Below are positions 1 to 9,211 of a DNA stretch of 64,000 nucleotides, piece after piece. The stretch is from positions 22,462 to 86,461 of the forward strand of contig JAIOYF010000013.1 of assembly GCA_021741245.1 (NCBI GenBank), in the 5' to 3' direction. The notes beneath the pieces are model-generated. The model had not been told where the DNA came from. It searched no databases and worked only from the letters and a program-made list of their open reading frames with translations. A program made the translations under genes and the position numbers. How positions within the stretch are numbered: position 1 is the first letter of the stretch; the number at the start of each line of letters is the position of its first letter. Source of the DNA: Paracoccaceae bacterium (GTDB taxonomy: Bacteria; Pseudomonadota; Alphaproteobacteria; Rhodobacterales; Rhodobacteraceae).

Positions 1-80
1 CCGCGTTCCGTATTTTACACCAGCAGGCTAGGCGAGGATGCCCTCAAGGGCCATGATAATCGCGACATGTTTTGCCGCAA

Positions 81-1292
81 TCAGGCTGTTGCGGTGCGGC
101 GCAATCGTGGCCCAAGGACGTGCAGCGCAAGGCAACACAGCATCAGGGCCGAGGCCAGCAGGAACGGCGCACCGGGGGAGTAGACAGGTGCCCCGGGGCC
201 GGTGAAATACGAAAAGATTGATGTCATCAGCAAGGGTGAGGTGATCATGGCAATGGCATTCAGGCTGGCCATCACCCCTTGCAACTCGCCCTGCGCATCA
301 GCGGGGGCCGCCCGCGACGCCAGCGCCTGCAAGGCGGGCGTCACCGCACCGCCAAGGGCCGTCACCGGGGTTATGGCAAGGGCGAGGATCGGCGAGGTCA
401 CAAAGCCAAGCGCCGCAAGGGTGATCACATCCACCCACATGCCATAGTGGGCGGCGCGATGCTCGCCCCAGCGGCGGATCATCGGGCCGACCAGCAGGGC
501 CTGACCAAAGGCAAAGCTGACACCATAGACGGCGAGGGAAATGCCGACCATGCCGCTGTCCCAGCCAAAGCGCGCTTGCCCGTAAAACGCCCAGATGCTG
601 GGATAGACGTTCATCGCAATGCCAAGGATCAAGAAACATCCCAGCGTCAACCGCACACCCGGCAGGCGGCTGACAGCCCGCAGCGCGCCCAAGGGATTGG
701 CGCGTTTGAGCGAAAACGTCCGTCTTGTGGCATCGGTTACGGTTTCGGGCAGGATCAGCGCGCCAAAGATCAGATTGGCCATGGCAAGACCGGCTGCCAC
801 GTAGAACGGCGCGCGGGTATCAACCCCGGCCAAAAGCCCGCCGATCAAGGGGCCCAAGACAAAGCCGATCCCGAACCCTGCCCCAATCAGGCCAAAGCGT
901 GCGCCGCGTTGGTCTGGCGGGGTGATGTCGGCGATATAGGCCGTGGCGGTAGAATAGGTCGCCGCCGCAATTCCGGCCACGATCCGTGCCGCCAGCAACA
1001 GCCAGATCGTATGGGCAACGGCCATCACGATATAATCCGCCGCCATGACAATCAACGACACCAACAACACAGGGCGTCTGCCAAAGCGGTCAGACAACGA
1101 TCCCAGCAAGGGCCCAAAAAGGAATTGCATCACCGCAAAGGAGGTGGCAAGCACCCCGCCCCAAAGGGCGGCATTGGACAGATCGCCCCCTGTCACCTCG
1201 CGGATCAGGTCGGGCATCACGGGAAAGATCAGCCCGATCCCGATGGCATCCAAGGTCACGGTGCACAGAATAAAGATCAGCGCTGGGCTCAT
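81..1292 (-). CDS. MFS drug/metabolite exporter (TetA-like)
   Basis: Predicted 403-residue inner-membrane transporter of the major facilitator superfamily, TetA/DHA1 type. The N-terminus is hydrophobic, followed after helix 2 by the classic loop 2-3 motif (DRFGRRPVLL) and by a run of hydrophobic segments consistent with 12 helices. I chose the ATG at 1292 because the family's first helix begins there and because it overlaps the stop of the upstream hydrolase as ATGA. An upstream extension of the frame to 1574 is low-complexity and antisense to that hydrolase. It is the last gene of a six-gene operon of hydrolases, so it probably exports or imports the substrate or product of that operon. The substrate is unknown. 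The first 80 bases of the window hold no gene I can support. Confidence 0.85.
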   Translation of the reverse strand: MSPALIFILCTVTLDAIGIGLIFPVMPDLIREVTGGDLSNAALWGGVLATSFAVMQFLFGPLLGSLSDRFGRRPVLLVSLIVMAADYIVMAVAHTIWLLLAARIVAGIAAATYSTATAYIADITPPDQRGARFGLIGAGFGIGFVLGPLIGGLLAGVDTRAPFYVAAGLAMANLIFGALILPETVTDATRRTFSLKRANPLGALRAVSRLPGVRLTLGCFLILGIAMNVYPSIWAFYGQARFGWDSGMVGISLAVYGVSFAFGQALLVGPMIRRWGEHRAAHYGMWVDVITLAALGFVTSPILALAITPVTALGGAVTPALQALASRAAPADAQGELQGVMASLNAIAMITSPLLMTSIFSYFTGPGAPVYSPGAPFLLASALMLCCLALHVLGPRLRRTATA

Positions 1293-2008
1293 ACCCCGGC
1301 CTCCGTTGCAATGGCATTCAGCCGGGCGGCCAGCGCCTCGGGCATCGACAGAAAGGGGGAGTGTGAGGCGGGCAGGGTGCTGACATGGTCGGGCGCAAAG
1401 CCTGCGGCCATCCCCTCTTGATACTCTGGCGGGATGGCGCGATCCTCCAGACAGCGGATGTAGTGGCGCGACAGGTCTTGGGATCGCTTGGTCAGGGTCA
1501 GCGGCGTTTCTTGCGGCAAGATCGGCTGCGGGCAAAGGCAAAGCTGTGCAAGGGTTTGGGATTGCGCATCGCAATCATGGTAGAAAAGCGCATTGGCCTG
1601 TGCCGGATCAAAGGCAAAGGTCACGCGGGCGGCATCCACCTGAATCGCCCCGGCCAAGGGCTGGCGCGGCCCGGCGCGGCGCATATCGGCCAAGGATTGG
1701 CCAGATGCCGGCGCATAGGCACAAAGATAGACCAAGGCACTGATATGGCTCGGGTCTTTCTCGGCCGCTGCGGTGATGGGATAGCCCGCCATCGAATGGC
1801 CAACCACGATTGTCGGGCCGCTCAGGGCATTCAGGATCGCGTCGGCGTAAAGATCCAGCGTGACCTTGGCCGCTGGCGTCCGGTCTCGGCCATGGCCGGG
1901 CAGGTCGATGGCGCGTGCGGTATGGCCAAGGGCCTCTAGCGCGGGGATGACACGGTGCCAGCACCATGCGCCGTGGCATGAGCCATGGATTAGCAAGAAT
2001 TCAGACAT
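1289..2008 (-). CDS. alpha/beta hydrolase (esterase-like)
   Basis: A 239-residue alpha/beta-hydrolase resembling the plant-type salicylate/hydroxynitrile esterase branch: an N-terminal oxyanion-loop motif HGSCHGAW near residue 8, the nucleophile elbow GHSMAG with Ser72, and a C-terminal SHSPF motif supplying the likely catalytic His. The start at 2008 is preceded by GGAAAG and overlaps the end of the upstream lactonase-like gene by 8 bases. Translation is therefore probably coupled. The reaction is likely hydrolysis of a small ester or C-C bond, and the substrate cannot be read from sequence. It is one of three different alpha/beta hydrolases in this operon. Confidence 0.85.
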   Translation of the reverse strand: MSEFLLIHGSCHGAWCWHRVIPALEALGHTARAIDLPGHGRDRTPAAKVTLDLYADAILNALSGPTIVVGHSMAGYPITAAAEKDPSHISALVYLCAYAPASGQSLADMRRAGPRQPLAGAIQVDAARVTFAFDPAQANALFYHDCDAQSQTLAQLCLCPQPILPQETPLTLTKRSQDLSRHYIRCLEDRAIPPEYQEGMAAGFAPDHVSTLPASHSPFLSMPEALAARLNAIATEAGV

Positions 2009-2789
2009 GGCCGATACTTTCCAGAAATTCTGCAATCAGGGCGGCATAAGGGCCGGGCTTTTCGGCCATAGGCACATGGCCTGCGCCGCGCAACAGGGCA
2101 AAGCGGCTGCCGCGGATCAACTCGGCGGTTTCCCGCACCAGATCGGGTGGGGTTGATCCATCATTTGCCCCCGCAATCGCCAAGGTCGGCAGGGTCAGCG
2201 ATGCCGTTGGGGTGTAGAAATCGGTGCCTGCGATGGCGGCAGCAGCCCCCATCCAACCAACGGCGGGCGTGGCCTCCAGCATGGCGCGAAAGCGGGGCAG
2301 GCTGGGTTCGTCGCGCCATTTGCGGCCAAACCAGCGTTCCAAGGTGCCCTCGGCAATGGCAGGGATGCCGCCGTGCTGCACGGCCTCGATCCGGGATTGC
2401 CATTGGGCAGGGGTGCCGATCCGGGTCGCGGTGTTTGACAGCACCATGGCGCGGACAAGATCCAGCCGTTTGGTCGCAAGGCCCTGCGCAATCATCCCGC
2501 CAATCGACAGGCCCACGATCACCGCATCCTTGATCGCATGCCGTTCCATCATCCGTTCGGCATCATGGATCAGCGCCCCCATCCCATAGGGGCCGGGGGG
2601 CGCATCAGACTGGCCATGCCCGCGCATATCCAGCGCCAGCACCCGACAGGTCGGCGGCAGCAGGGGGATCACCTCATCCCAGATGCGAAGATTGGTGCCA
2701 AGCGCGTGCAACATCACAACGGCTGGCCCGGTTTCGGGTCCATGGGTTTCAGCGTTCAGGCGCAGGTCGGGCAGAAAGCTCAGGGCCAT
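2001..2789 (-). CDS. 3-oxoadipate enol-lactonase-like alpha/beta hydrolase
   Basis: A 262-residue alpha/beta hydrolase that looks like PcaD, which opens 3-oxoadipate enol-lactone in the protocatechuate branch of the beta-ketoadipate pathway. Visible features are the oxyanion HALGTN segment near residue 28, the DMRGHGQSD motif near 54-62, the nucleophile elbow GLSIGG with Ser95, and the C-terminal GAGH histidine. The ATG at 2789 lies one base after the TGA of the dehydratase gene. No other pca gene is adjacent, so a true PcaD role is not supported by context, and a related lactonase or esterase activity is equally possible. Confidence 0.8.
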   Translation of the reverse strand: MALSFLPDLRLNAETHGPETGPAVVMLHALGTNLRIWDEVIPLLPPTCRVLALDMRGHGQSDAPPGPYGMGALIHDAERMMERHAIKDAVIVGLSIGGMIAQGLATKRLDLVRAMVLSNTATRIGTPAQWQSRIEAVQHGGIPAIAEGTLERWFGRKWRDEPSLPRFRAMLEATPAVGWMGAAAAIAGTDFYTPTASLTLPTLAIAGANDGSTPPDLVRETAELIRGSRFALLRGAGHVPMAEKPGPYAALIAEFLESIGHV

Positions 2790-2790
2790 G

Positions 2791-3747
2791 TCAGGCGTAT
2801 CTCGCAAGGGCGGACTGGAACACGGCGGCATCAACATTCCCGCCACTGGCCGAGCAGATCACGGTGGGGGATGTGTCGCGAAACAGTGCTGCGGCAAGAG
2901 CCACGGCCCCTCCCGGTTCCAGCACGATGCGCAAATGTGCAAAGGCCAGCGCCATGGCCTGCATCGCCTCGTCATCCGTCACGACAAGGCCCGGCCCGGC
3001 AAGCTGTTTCAGGATTGGAAATGTCATTTCCCCCGGCATCGGCGTCAAGATCGCGTCACAGATGGATCCGGTCGTGGCCGAATTGCGAAGCCGTTCCCCA
3101 TGGGCAAGCGAGCGCGCCATGTCGTCAAACCCCGCAGGCTCCACGGTGCGCACCCGCAGCCCCGGCGCATGGGCGGACAGGGCAAGGGCTGTGCCCGCCG
3201 ACAGACCCCCGCCGCCACAGCAGACCAGCACATCGCAGGCCGTGATCCCGGCTGCCGCGGCTTGTGAGGCAATCTCAAGCCCCATTGTGCCTTGCCCGGC
3301 GATCACTTGCGCATCATCAAAAGGCTTGATCAGCACCAAACCCCGCGCCGCACAAAGTGCCGCGCCAATGGCATCGCGGTCCTCTGTTGCGCGATCATAC
3401 AGGACCACCTCGCCCCCATAGGCGCGAATATTGTCGATCTTTACCGCAGGCGCATCTGATGGCATGACAATCACTGCCGTCATGTTGTGGCGGGCAGCGG
3501 CCAAAGCCACGCCTTGCCCATGATTGCCCGAGGAATAGGCCAACACCCCGCCCGTGCCCGCAGGCAGGGCCGAAACCGCCGACCATGCCCCCCGAAACTT
3601 GAAGCTGCCCGTCACCTGCAGACACTCTGCCTTGACAAACACCCGCTTGCCGAAGGCTGCATCCAGCAGGGGCGCATTCAACAGCGGTGTGACCCGCGCA
3701 TGGCCAGAAAGCCGCTTTGCGGCGGCGGTGATCATAGACAGGTTCAT
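2791..3747 (-). CDS. PLP-dependent threonine/serine dehydratase-like enzyme
   Basis: A 318-residue fold-type II PLP enzyme of the threonine dehydratase / serine racemase family. Lys50 in SFKFRGA is the expected Schiff-base lysine, SSGNHGQG binds the substrate carboxylate, and a GGGGL loop (around residue 176) cradles the PLP phosphate. There is no C-terminal ACT regulatory domain, so it resembles catabolic dehydratases (threonine, serine or hydroxyaspartate) rather than biosynthetic IlvA. It overlaps the downstream end of the third hydrolase by four bases (ATGA) and is one base from the lactonase-like gene. Deamination of a hydroxy-amino acid is likely. The precise substrate is inference. Confidence 0.85.
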   Translation of the reverse strand: MNLSMITAAAKRLSGHARVTPLLNAPLLDAAFGKRVFVKAECLQVTGSFKFRGAWSAVSALPAGTGGVLAYSSGNHGQGVALAAARHNMTAVIVMPSDAPAVKIDNIRAYGGEVVLYDRATEDRDAIGAALCAARGLVLIKPFDDAQVIAGQGTMGLEIASQAAAAGITACDVLVCCGGGGLSAGTALALSAHAPGLRVRTVEPAGFDDMARSLAHGERLRNSATTGSICDAILTPMPGEMTFPILKQLAGPGLVVTDDEAMQAMALAFAHLRIVLEPGGAVALAAALFRDTSPTVICSASGGNVDAAVFQSALARYA

Positions 3748-4577
3748 GAGCAGGCTTTCACAAAGGCATGGATCGCGGCAAGCGCCTCGGGTTCATCCAG
3801 AAACGGGATATGGGCGCGGTCCGGGACTTGGGCAAAGATCATGTCGGGGCGGCGGGCACGCATCTGCGCCGCTGTCTCTTCGCTTAGCAAATCGGAATTC
3901 GCCCCCCGGATCAGGGCGACAGGAAGTCCTGCGAGCAGATCGAACAGCGGCCACAGATCGACCTCTGGCCCCTCAAAAGCCGCCAGAAAGGCTTCGCGCA
4001 GCGCGGGGTCATAGGTGATACGCAGGCCCTGCGGCGTCTCCACGTAGTGCAATTGCGCCTCTTGCAGCCAGCGGCGGGCCGGGACATTGGCAAAGCCCTG
4101 CATCGTGGCGGGCAGGCGGGCGGCAAGGTCAAGATGGGTCTTGGATGCGGGATTGCGGCCCACATAGTCAAAGATCCGCTCCAGCCCCAGGCGGTGAATC
4201 GCGGGCCCCACGTCATTCATCAAAAGACCAAGCAGCCTGTCCTTGGCCATGGCGGCCAGAACCATCCCGATCAGCCCCCCGCGAGAGGTGCCGATGACCG
4301 CAGCCTGTGCCACGCCCAGATGATCCAGCAGCGCAATCGCATCCTTTGCCTCTTGCGGCACGGTATAGGTCGCAGCCCCGGTCCACTGGCTGTCGCCACG
4401 GCCCCGGTAATCCATGCGGATCAGGCGGCAGGGCGGCAGATGTGGGCGCAAATAGTCGAAATCCCCCATCGTGCGCGTCAGACCGGGCAGGCACAAAAGC
4501 GGCAACCCTTCGCCCTCGCTGCGAAAGGCAAGGCGGGCACCATCGGCTGTGGTGAAGTAGGAATTGGAAACCGTCAT
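3744..4577 (-). CDS. alpha/beta hydrolase
   Basis: A 277-residue alpha/beta hydrolase with a CLPGLTR oxyanion loop near residue 29, a MDYRGRGDS motif near 55-63 and a nucleophile elbow GTSRGG with Ser98. The C-terminal DRAHIPF segment offers the catalytic His. It starts three bases after the dehalogenase stop and overlaps the dehydratase start, so it belongs in the same transcript. The GxSRGG elbow is common in epoxide hydrolase and dehalogenase relatives. Substrate unknown. Confidence 0.85.
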   Translation of the reverse strand: MTVSNSYFTTADGARLAFRSEGEGLPLLCLPGLTRTMGDFDYLRPHLPPCRLIRMDYRGRGDSQWTGAATYTVPQEAKDAIALLDHLGVAQAAVIGTSRGGLIGMVLAAMAKDRLLGLLMNDVGPAIHRLGLERIFDYVGRNPASKTHLDLAARLPATMQGFANVPARRWLQEAQLHYVETPQGLRITYDPALREAFLAAFEGPEVDLWPLFDLLAGLPVALIRGANSDLLSEETAAQMRARRPDMIFAQVPDRAHIPFLDEPEALAAIHAFVKACS

Positions 4578-4580
4578 GGT

Positions 4581-5261
4581 TCAGGCAATCTCGGGCAGAT
4601 GGGTCAGATCGGGCAGGATATGGGCGGGGCCATGCGGCAGACGGTCAATCGGCGCACCGCTGCGGTTGACCCACGCCGTGGTAAAGCCAAACCGTGCGGC
4701 CCCGGCCACATCCCAACCATTGGACGACACGAAGAGAACCTGCGCAGGGGCAACACCCAACCGTGCTTCGACCAATCCGTAAACCACCGCAGCGGGTTTG
4801 AAGGTGGTCACCTCTTCGACGGACAGACAGGCCTCGATCAGCCCGTCAATCCCGGCAGAGCGCACGGCCGATTGCAGCATGGCGGGGGCCCCATTCGACA
4901 AGATGGCAAGGCGCAGCCCTTTTTGCCGCAAGGCGTTCAGGACGGCTGGCACCTCTGGATAGGGGGCAAGCTGATCGTAAAGCCCCAGCAAAACGGCGCG
5001 CAGGCCGCGCTCGGTTCCCAGACCCTGCGCTTCCATCGCCCAATCCAGCGCCTCGGCGGTGACGGTCGCGAAATCGGCATGCGCGCCCATGATCGTGCGC
5101 AGCCAACTATACTCCAGTTGCTTGCGCCGCCAATCCTCTGCCAGCTTTGGCCAGACTTCGGCCAAACGCCCGGCATCTGGTCGGGTCGCCGCCATGCGGG
5201 CGGCGGCGGCCACATCAAACAAGGTGCCATAGGCATCAAAGACCAAGAGTTCATGGCGCAT
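4581..5261 (-). CDS. (S)-2-haloacid dehalogenase type II (HAD family)
   Basis: A 226-residue HAD-superfamily hydrolase matching the L-2-haloacid dehalogenase type II pattern: nucleophile Asp9 in FDAYGTLFD, a SNG motif (ILSNGAP) at motif II, a downstream Lys in the FKPAA segment, and FVSSNGWDVAGA near the C-terminus, which is typical of DehII. Length fits the family. The ATG at 5261 has an AAGGAG ribosome site seven bases upstream. It is the first gene of the minus-strand operon and diverges from the ABC exporter, with 139 bases of shared promoter region. Known family members replace halogen by hydroxyl on short 2-haloacids. Whether halides are the real substrate here is not shown. Confidence 0.85.
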   Translation of the reverse strand: MRHELLVFDAYGTLFDVAAAARMAATRPDAGRLAEVWPKLAEDWRRKQLEYSWLRTIMGAHADFATVTAEALDWAMEAQGLGTERGLRAVLLGLYDQLAPYPEVPAVLNALRQKGLRLAILSNGAPAMLQSAVRSAGIDGLIEACLSVEEVTTFKPAAVVYGLVEARLGVAPAQVLFVSSNGWDVAGAARFGFTTAWVNRSGAPIDRLPHGPAHILPDLTHLPEIA

Positions 5262-5400
5262 TGCGGGCTCCTTTTCATGGCAGACCGTTGCACAGACCGG
5301 GTCAGACGAAAAGGGGGTGCGATGCAGGCGCGGCAAATGCAACGCTTGCCCGCGCCGCCCGGACTGCCTAAACCCGTGTTCGAAGAAGAGGTAGGGTCCG

Positions 5401-7182
5401 ATGGCACGCATCAATGGCACAGTAGAAGAGCGCGCAACCTCCAAGAAGGTTGGCGCATTACGCGGGTTGGTGCCCTTTTTGCGCCCCTATCGCGGTCTTG
5501 TTGGCGCGGCCTTCGTGGCGTTGGTTCTGACGGCGGGGGTCAGCCTGATCCTGCCGCTGGCAGTGCGCCGGGTGGTCGACAACTTCAATGCCGAAGGGTC
5601 GATCCTTGATATCTACTTTGCGGCAGCGCTTGTGATTGCGGCCCTTTTCGCGGCTGGATCGGCGTTGCGCTATTACCTTGTGACCCGTTTGGGTGAGCGG
5701 GTCGTGGCCGATATCCGCCGGGCGTTGTTTGACCGTGTGTTGGGCCTGTCGCCCGCTTTTTTTGAGCGCATCATGACCGGCGAGGTTTTGTCGCGCATCA
5801 CCACAGACACCACGCTGATTTTGTCAGTCATCGGCTCCTCCGTCTCGATCGCGCTGCGCAATGCCTTGATCTTGCTGGGTGGTTTGGTGCTCTTGTTCCT
5901 GACATCCGCCAAGTTGACGGGCATGGTCTTGTTGATCGTCCCGGCCATCGTGGTGCCGATCGTGGTGCTGGGTCGCCGGTTGCGCCAGTTGTCGCGCGAA
6001 AATCAGGATTGGATCGCGTCTTCCTCCGGCTCTGCGTCCGAGGCCCTGTCCTCGGTGCAAACCGTGCAGGCCTTTACCCATGAGGTTCAGACCCGTGCCG
6101 CCTTTGCCGATGTGACAGAAAAGGCCTTTCGCTCTGCCCGCACCCGTATTCAGACCCGTGCCATGATGACGGCCATCGTGATCTTTCTGGTCTTTGCCGG
6201 AATCGTCGGGGTTTTGTGGATGGGGGCGCGCGATGTGCGTGCCGGGGCCATGACACCGGGTGAGCTTATTCAATTCGTGATCTATGCCGTGATGGTTGCG
6301 GCTGCCGTTGGGGCGCTGTCGGAAATCTGGGGCGAATTGCAACGGGCCGCCGGGGCGACCGAACGTTTGGTGGAGCTTTTGAACGCCACCGACCCCGTCG
6401 TTGACCCCGCCGCCCCCAAAGCCCTGCCGCGCCCGGTGCGTGGCGACATCTTGTTCGACAATGTCACCTTTCGCTACCCTGCGCGCCCCGATACCTCGGC
6501 CCTTGCCGGTGTGACGCTGCATGTGGCCCCGGGGGAGACGGTGGCGCTTGTCGGACCATCGGGCGCGGGAAAGACCACCATCTTGCAGCTTTTGATGCGG
6601 TTTTATGACCCGCAGCAGGGTGGCGTCAGCATTGACGGGATCGATCTGCGAGAGATGGAGCGGACTGATTTCCGCCATGCCATCTCCATGGTGCCGCAAG
6701 ACCCGGTGATCTTTGCCGCCTCTGCCCGCGACAACATCCGCTTTGGCCGCACCGATGCAACCGACGCAGAGGTAGAGGCCGCAGCCCGCGCCGCCGCCGC
6801 ACATGATTTCATCATGGCCTTGCCGCAGGGATACGACAGCTATCTTGGTGAACGCGGCGTGATGCTGTCGGGGGGGCAAAAGCAGCGCGTTGCCATTGCC
6901 CGCGCCATTTTGCGCGATGCGCCGGTGCTGTTGCTGGATGAGGCGACCTCGGCCCTTGATGCGGAATCCGAAGGTCTGGTGCAGGCTGCGGTCGAAAGCC
7001 TTGCGCAGGGTCGCACCACCCTTGTCGTGGCGCACCGATTGGCCACCGTCAAACGCGCCGACCGGATTGTGGTGTTTGAACATGGTCAGATCATCGCGCA
7101 GGGAAAGCATGATGAACTGGTGGCCCAAGGCGGTCTTTACGCGCGGCTGGCCCGTTTGCAATTCACTGATGGGGCTGCATAG
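5401..7182 (+). CDS. ABC exporter, fused permease and ATPase (MsbA/LmrA type)
   Basis: A 593-residue half-transporter. Residues about 20-320 carry six hydrophobic helices (exporter TMD1). The ATPase domain follows, with Walker A GPSGAGKT at 383-390, the ABC signature LSGGQKQ at 489-495, Walker B followed by DEATSALD around 508-517, and the H-loop in VVAHRL. It would act as a homodimer in the inner membrane, exporting a lipid, drug or peptide. No partner gene is adjacent. It diverges from the dehalogenase operon. After the stop there is a short G-run/C-run hairpin without a T tract. Confidence 0.9.
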   Translation: MARINGTVEERATSKKVGALRGLVPFLRPYRGLVGAAFVALVLTAGVSLILPLAVRRVVDNFNAEGSILDIYFAAALVIAALFAAGSALRYYLVTRLGERVVADIRRALFDRVLGLSPAFFERIMTGEVLSRITTDTTLILSVIGSSVSIALRNALILLGGLVLLFLTSAKLTGMVLLIVPAIVVPIVVLGRRLRQLSRENQDWIASSSGSASEALSSVQTVQAFTHEVQTRAAFADVTEKAFRSARTRIQTRAMMTAIVIFLVFAGIVGVLWMGARDVRAGAMTPGELIQFVIYAVMVAAAVGALSEIWGELQRAAGATERLVELLNATDPVVDPAAPKALPRPVRGDILFDNVTFRYPARPDTSALAGVTLHVAPGETVALVGPSGAGKTTILQLLMRFYDPQQGGVSIDGIDLREMERTDFRHAISMVPQDPVIFAASARDNIRFGRTDATDAEVEAAARAAAAHDFIMALPQGYDSYLGERGVMLSGGQKQRVAIARAILRDAPVLLLDEATSALDAESEGLVQAAVESLAQGRTTLVVAHRLATVKRADRIVVFEHGQIIAQGKHDELVAQGGLYARLARLQFTDGAA

Positions 7183-7285
7183 GGGGGAGTGTCCCCGACC
7201 GGCCTACTGACGTTACGTTCTGATCGTGCGCAACGCTTGGCAAATGGCCACTTACTCCCCATCTTGTTACGCAGGGATAAAAACA

Positions 7286-7305
7286 GGCCCCCCATCAACG
7301 GGGCC
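7286..7305 (+). promoter_or_regulatory. 5-prime UTR hairpin before the acyl-CoA synthetase gene
   Basis: GGCCCC at 7286-7291 and GGGGCC at 7300-7305 form a perfect six-base stem with an eight-base loop. It sits just six bases ahead of the GGAGG ribosome site at 7311-7315 and could shape translation or mRNA stability. No function is proven. Confidence 0.3.
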
Positions 7306-7321
7306 ATAGGGGAGGATGACT

Positions 7322-9211
7322 ATGGGAAGATTCGCGTCCGTCGCGGAAATCAAGGCAATTGAGCAAGAGATGCCTTGGGCTGATCGGCCCGTGGCCAGAA
7401 CGATGTTTGACGCCATCAGCCAGACCAAGGCCAACCATGGTACGCGCCCGGCGGTCAGTTATCAGTTGCTGTCCGACCCTGCCTCAAAATCCGAAACGCT
7501 CAGCTGGAATGACCTGCATGCGCAGGTCACACAGGCCGCGAACATGTTTCGCAGCCTTGGCGTGGGCGAAGGGGATGTGGTGGCCTATGTCTTGCCCAAC
7601 AGTCTGGAAACCGTGGTGACGCTGCTTGCAGGGGCCGTGGCCGGGATCGTCAACCCGATCAACCCGCTTTTGGAACCCGAACAGATCAGCGCGCTTTTGC
7701 GCGAGACCAAGGCCAAAGTCGTGGTCACGCTGAAGGCCTTTCCCAAGACCGACGTGCCGCAAAAGGTGGCCGAGGCCGTGCGCCATGCCCCCAGCGTCAA
7801 GACGGTGCTGGAGGTTGACCTTGTGCGGTATCTCTCGGGGGCCAAGAAGTTTATCGTGCCGCTGATCCGGCCAAAGAACCCGGTCAAGCACAGCGCAAAT
7901 GTGCTGAATTTCAATGCCGAACTGGCCCGCCAGCCCGCCGATCAGTTGACCTTTGCTGATCCAAAGGAAGACCGCGTCACCGCCTATTTCCATACCGGCG
8001 GCACCACGGGCATGCCCAAGATCGCCCAGCACCGGCTGTCGGGCATGATCTATAACGGCTGGCTTGGCCATGAGTTGCTGTATAAGCCGACCGATGTGGT
8101 CATGTGCCCGCTGCCGCTGTTTCACGTCTTTGCGGCCTATCCAGTGATGATGGGCATGATTGCAAGCGGGGCGCATGCGGTGTTTCCCACCCCGGCCGGC
8201 TATCGTGGCGAGGGGGTGTTCGACAACTTCTGGAAGCTGATCGAGCGCTACAAGGCCACCTATATGATCACCGTGCCAACCGCGCTTTCGGCCCTGATGC
8301 AGCGCCCGATCAATGCCGATATCAGCAGCCTCAAGAACGCCTTTTCCGGCTCATCCCCGTTGCCGATCGAACTGTACAATAGGTTCAAAAAGGAAACCGG
8401 GATCGAGATCATCGAGGGCTATGGCCTGACCGAATGCACCTGCCTTGTGTCGATCAACCCCCCTGAGGGGGTCAAGAAGATCGGCTCTGTCGGCTTGCCG
8501 TTCCCCTATACCCATGTTCGCATCTTGCAAAAACGGCCCGAGGGGTTTCACGAATGCGATGTGGATGAGGTGGGTGAGATCTGCGTGGCCAATCCGGGGG
8601 TCTTTGACGGCTCCACCTATACCGAGGCTGACAAGAACCATGATCTTTTTGCCGAGGATCGCTTCTTGCGGACCGGCGATCTGGGGCGGATTGATGCGGA
8701 CGGGTATCTCTATATCACCGGGCGCGCCAAGGATCTGATCATCCGGGGCGGCCATAATATTGACCCGGCCATCATCGAAGAGGCCCTGATGGGCCATAGC
8801 GCGGTTGCCTTTGTCGGTGCCATCGGGCAGCCCGATGCGCATGCGGGCGAGTTGCCCGTGGCCTATGTGGAACTGGTGACAGGGGCCGCGGTCGGTGTGG
8901 AAGAATTAATGGCCTATGCGGCCGAGCATATCCATGAACGCGCGGCCCTGCCAAAGTATCTGGAGGTCTTGCCTGAACTGCCCAAAACGGCTGTTGGCAA
9001 GGTTTTCAAACCGGACCTGCGCCGCCGGGCGATCACCCGCACCTTTGATGCCGCACTGAAAGAGGCCGGACTTTCCGCCGCTGTGGTGGCCGTGGTTGAG
9101 GATAAGAAGCGTGGCCTCGTGGCGCAGCTGGTTGCCACGACCCCGGTTGATGATGCCCGCGTGGCCGAGGTTCTGGGCAACTTTACCAACCCATGGGAAT
9201 GGGCGGCCTAA
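7322..9211 (+). CDS. AMP-dependent acyl-CoA synthetase
   Basis: About 629 residues of the adenylate-forming superfamily. It activates a carboxylic (probably fatty) acid to acyl-AMP and then acyl-CoA in the cytoplasm. The P-loop motif HTGGTTGMPK lies near residue 225, EGYGLTE near 370, the TGDLGRID hinge near 460, and a catalytic lysine in KTAVGKVFK near the C-terminus. I prefer the ATG at 7322 to the one at 7316, because GGAGG at 7311-7315 directly abuts 7316 but is six bases from 7322. Its stop overlaps the stop of the convergent EI24 gene by four bases. The substrate is not determinable here. Confidence 0.88.
   Translation: MGRFASVAEIKAIEQEMPWADRPVARTMFDAISQTKANHGTRPAVSYQLLSDPASKSETLSWNDLHAQVTQAANMFRSLGVGEGDVVAYVLPNSLETVVTLLAGAVAGIVNPINPLLEPEQISALLRETKAKVVVTLKAFPKTDVPQKVAEAVRHAPSVKTVLEVDLVRYLSGAKKFIVPLIRPKNPVKHSANVLNFNAELARQPADQLTFADPKEDRVTAYFHTGGTTGMPKIAQHRLSGMIYNGWLGHELLYKPTDVVMCPLPLFHVFAAYPVMMGMIASGAHAVFPTPAGYRGEGVFDNFWKLIERYKATYMITVPTALSALMQRPINADISSLKNAFSGSSPLPIELYNRFKKETGIEIIEGYGLTECTCLVSINPPEGVKKIGSVGLPFPYTHVRILQKRPEGFHECDVDEVGEICVANPGVFDGSTYTEADKNHDLFAEDRFLRTGDLGRIDADGYLYITGRAKDLIIRGGHNIDPAIIEEALMGHSAVAFVGAIGQPDAHAGELPVAYVELVTGAAVGVEELMAYAAEHIHERAALPKYLEVLPELPKTAVGKVFKPDLRRRAITRTFDAALKEAGLSAAVVAVVEDKKRGLVAQLVATTPVDDARVAEVLGNFTNPWEWAA

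Noticed and set aside
1..130. Minus-strand frame reading ...RNSLIAAKHVAIIMALEGILA before a stop at 29-31
   Set aside because: It looks protein-like for 20 residues but overlaps the end of the MFS gene and has no start or ribosome site; too short to support.
4047..5609. Plus-strand frame of 520 codons
   Set aside because: Antisense to the hydrolase and dehalogenase genes, with shadow-type composition.
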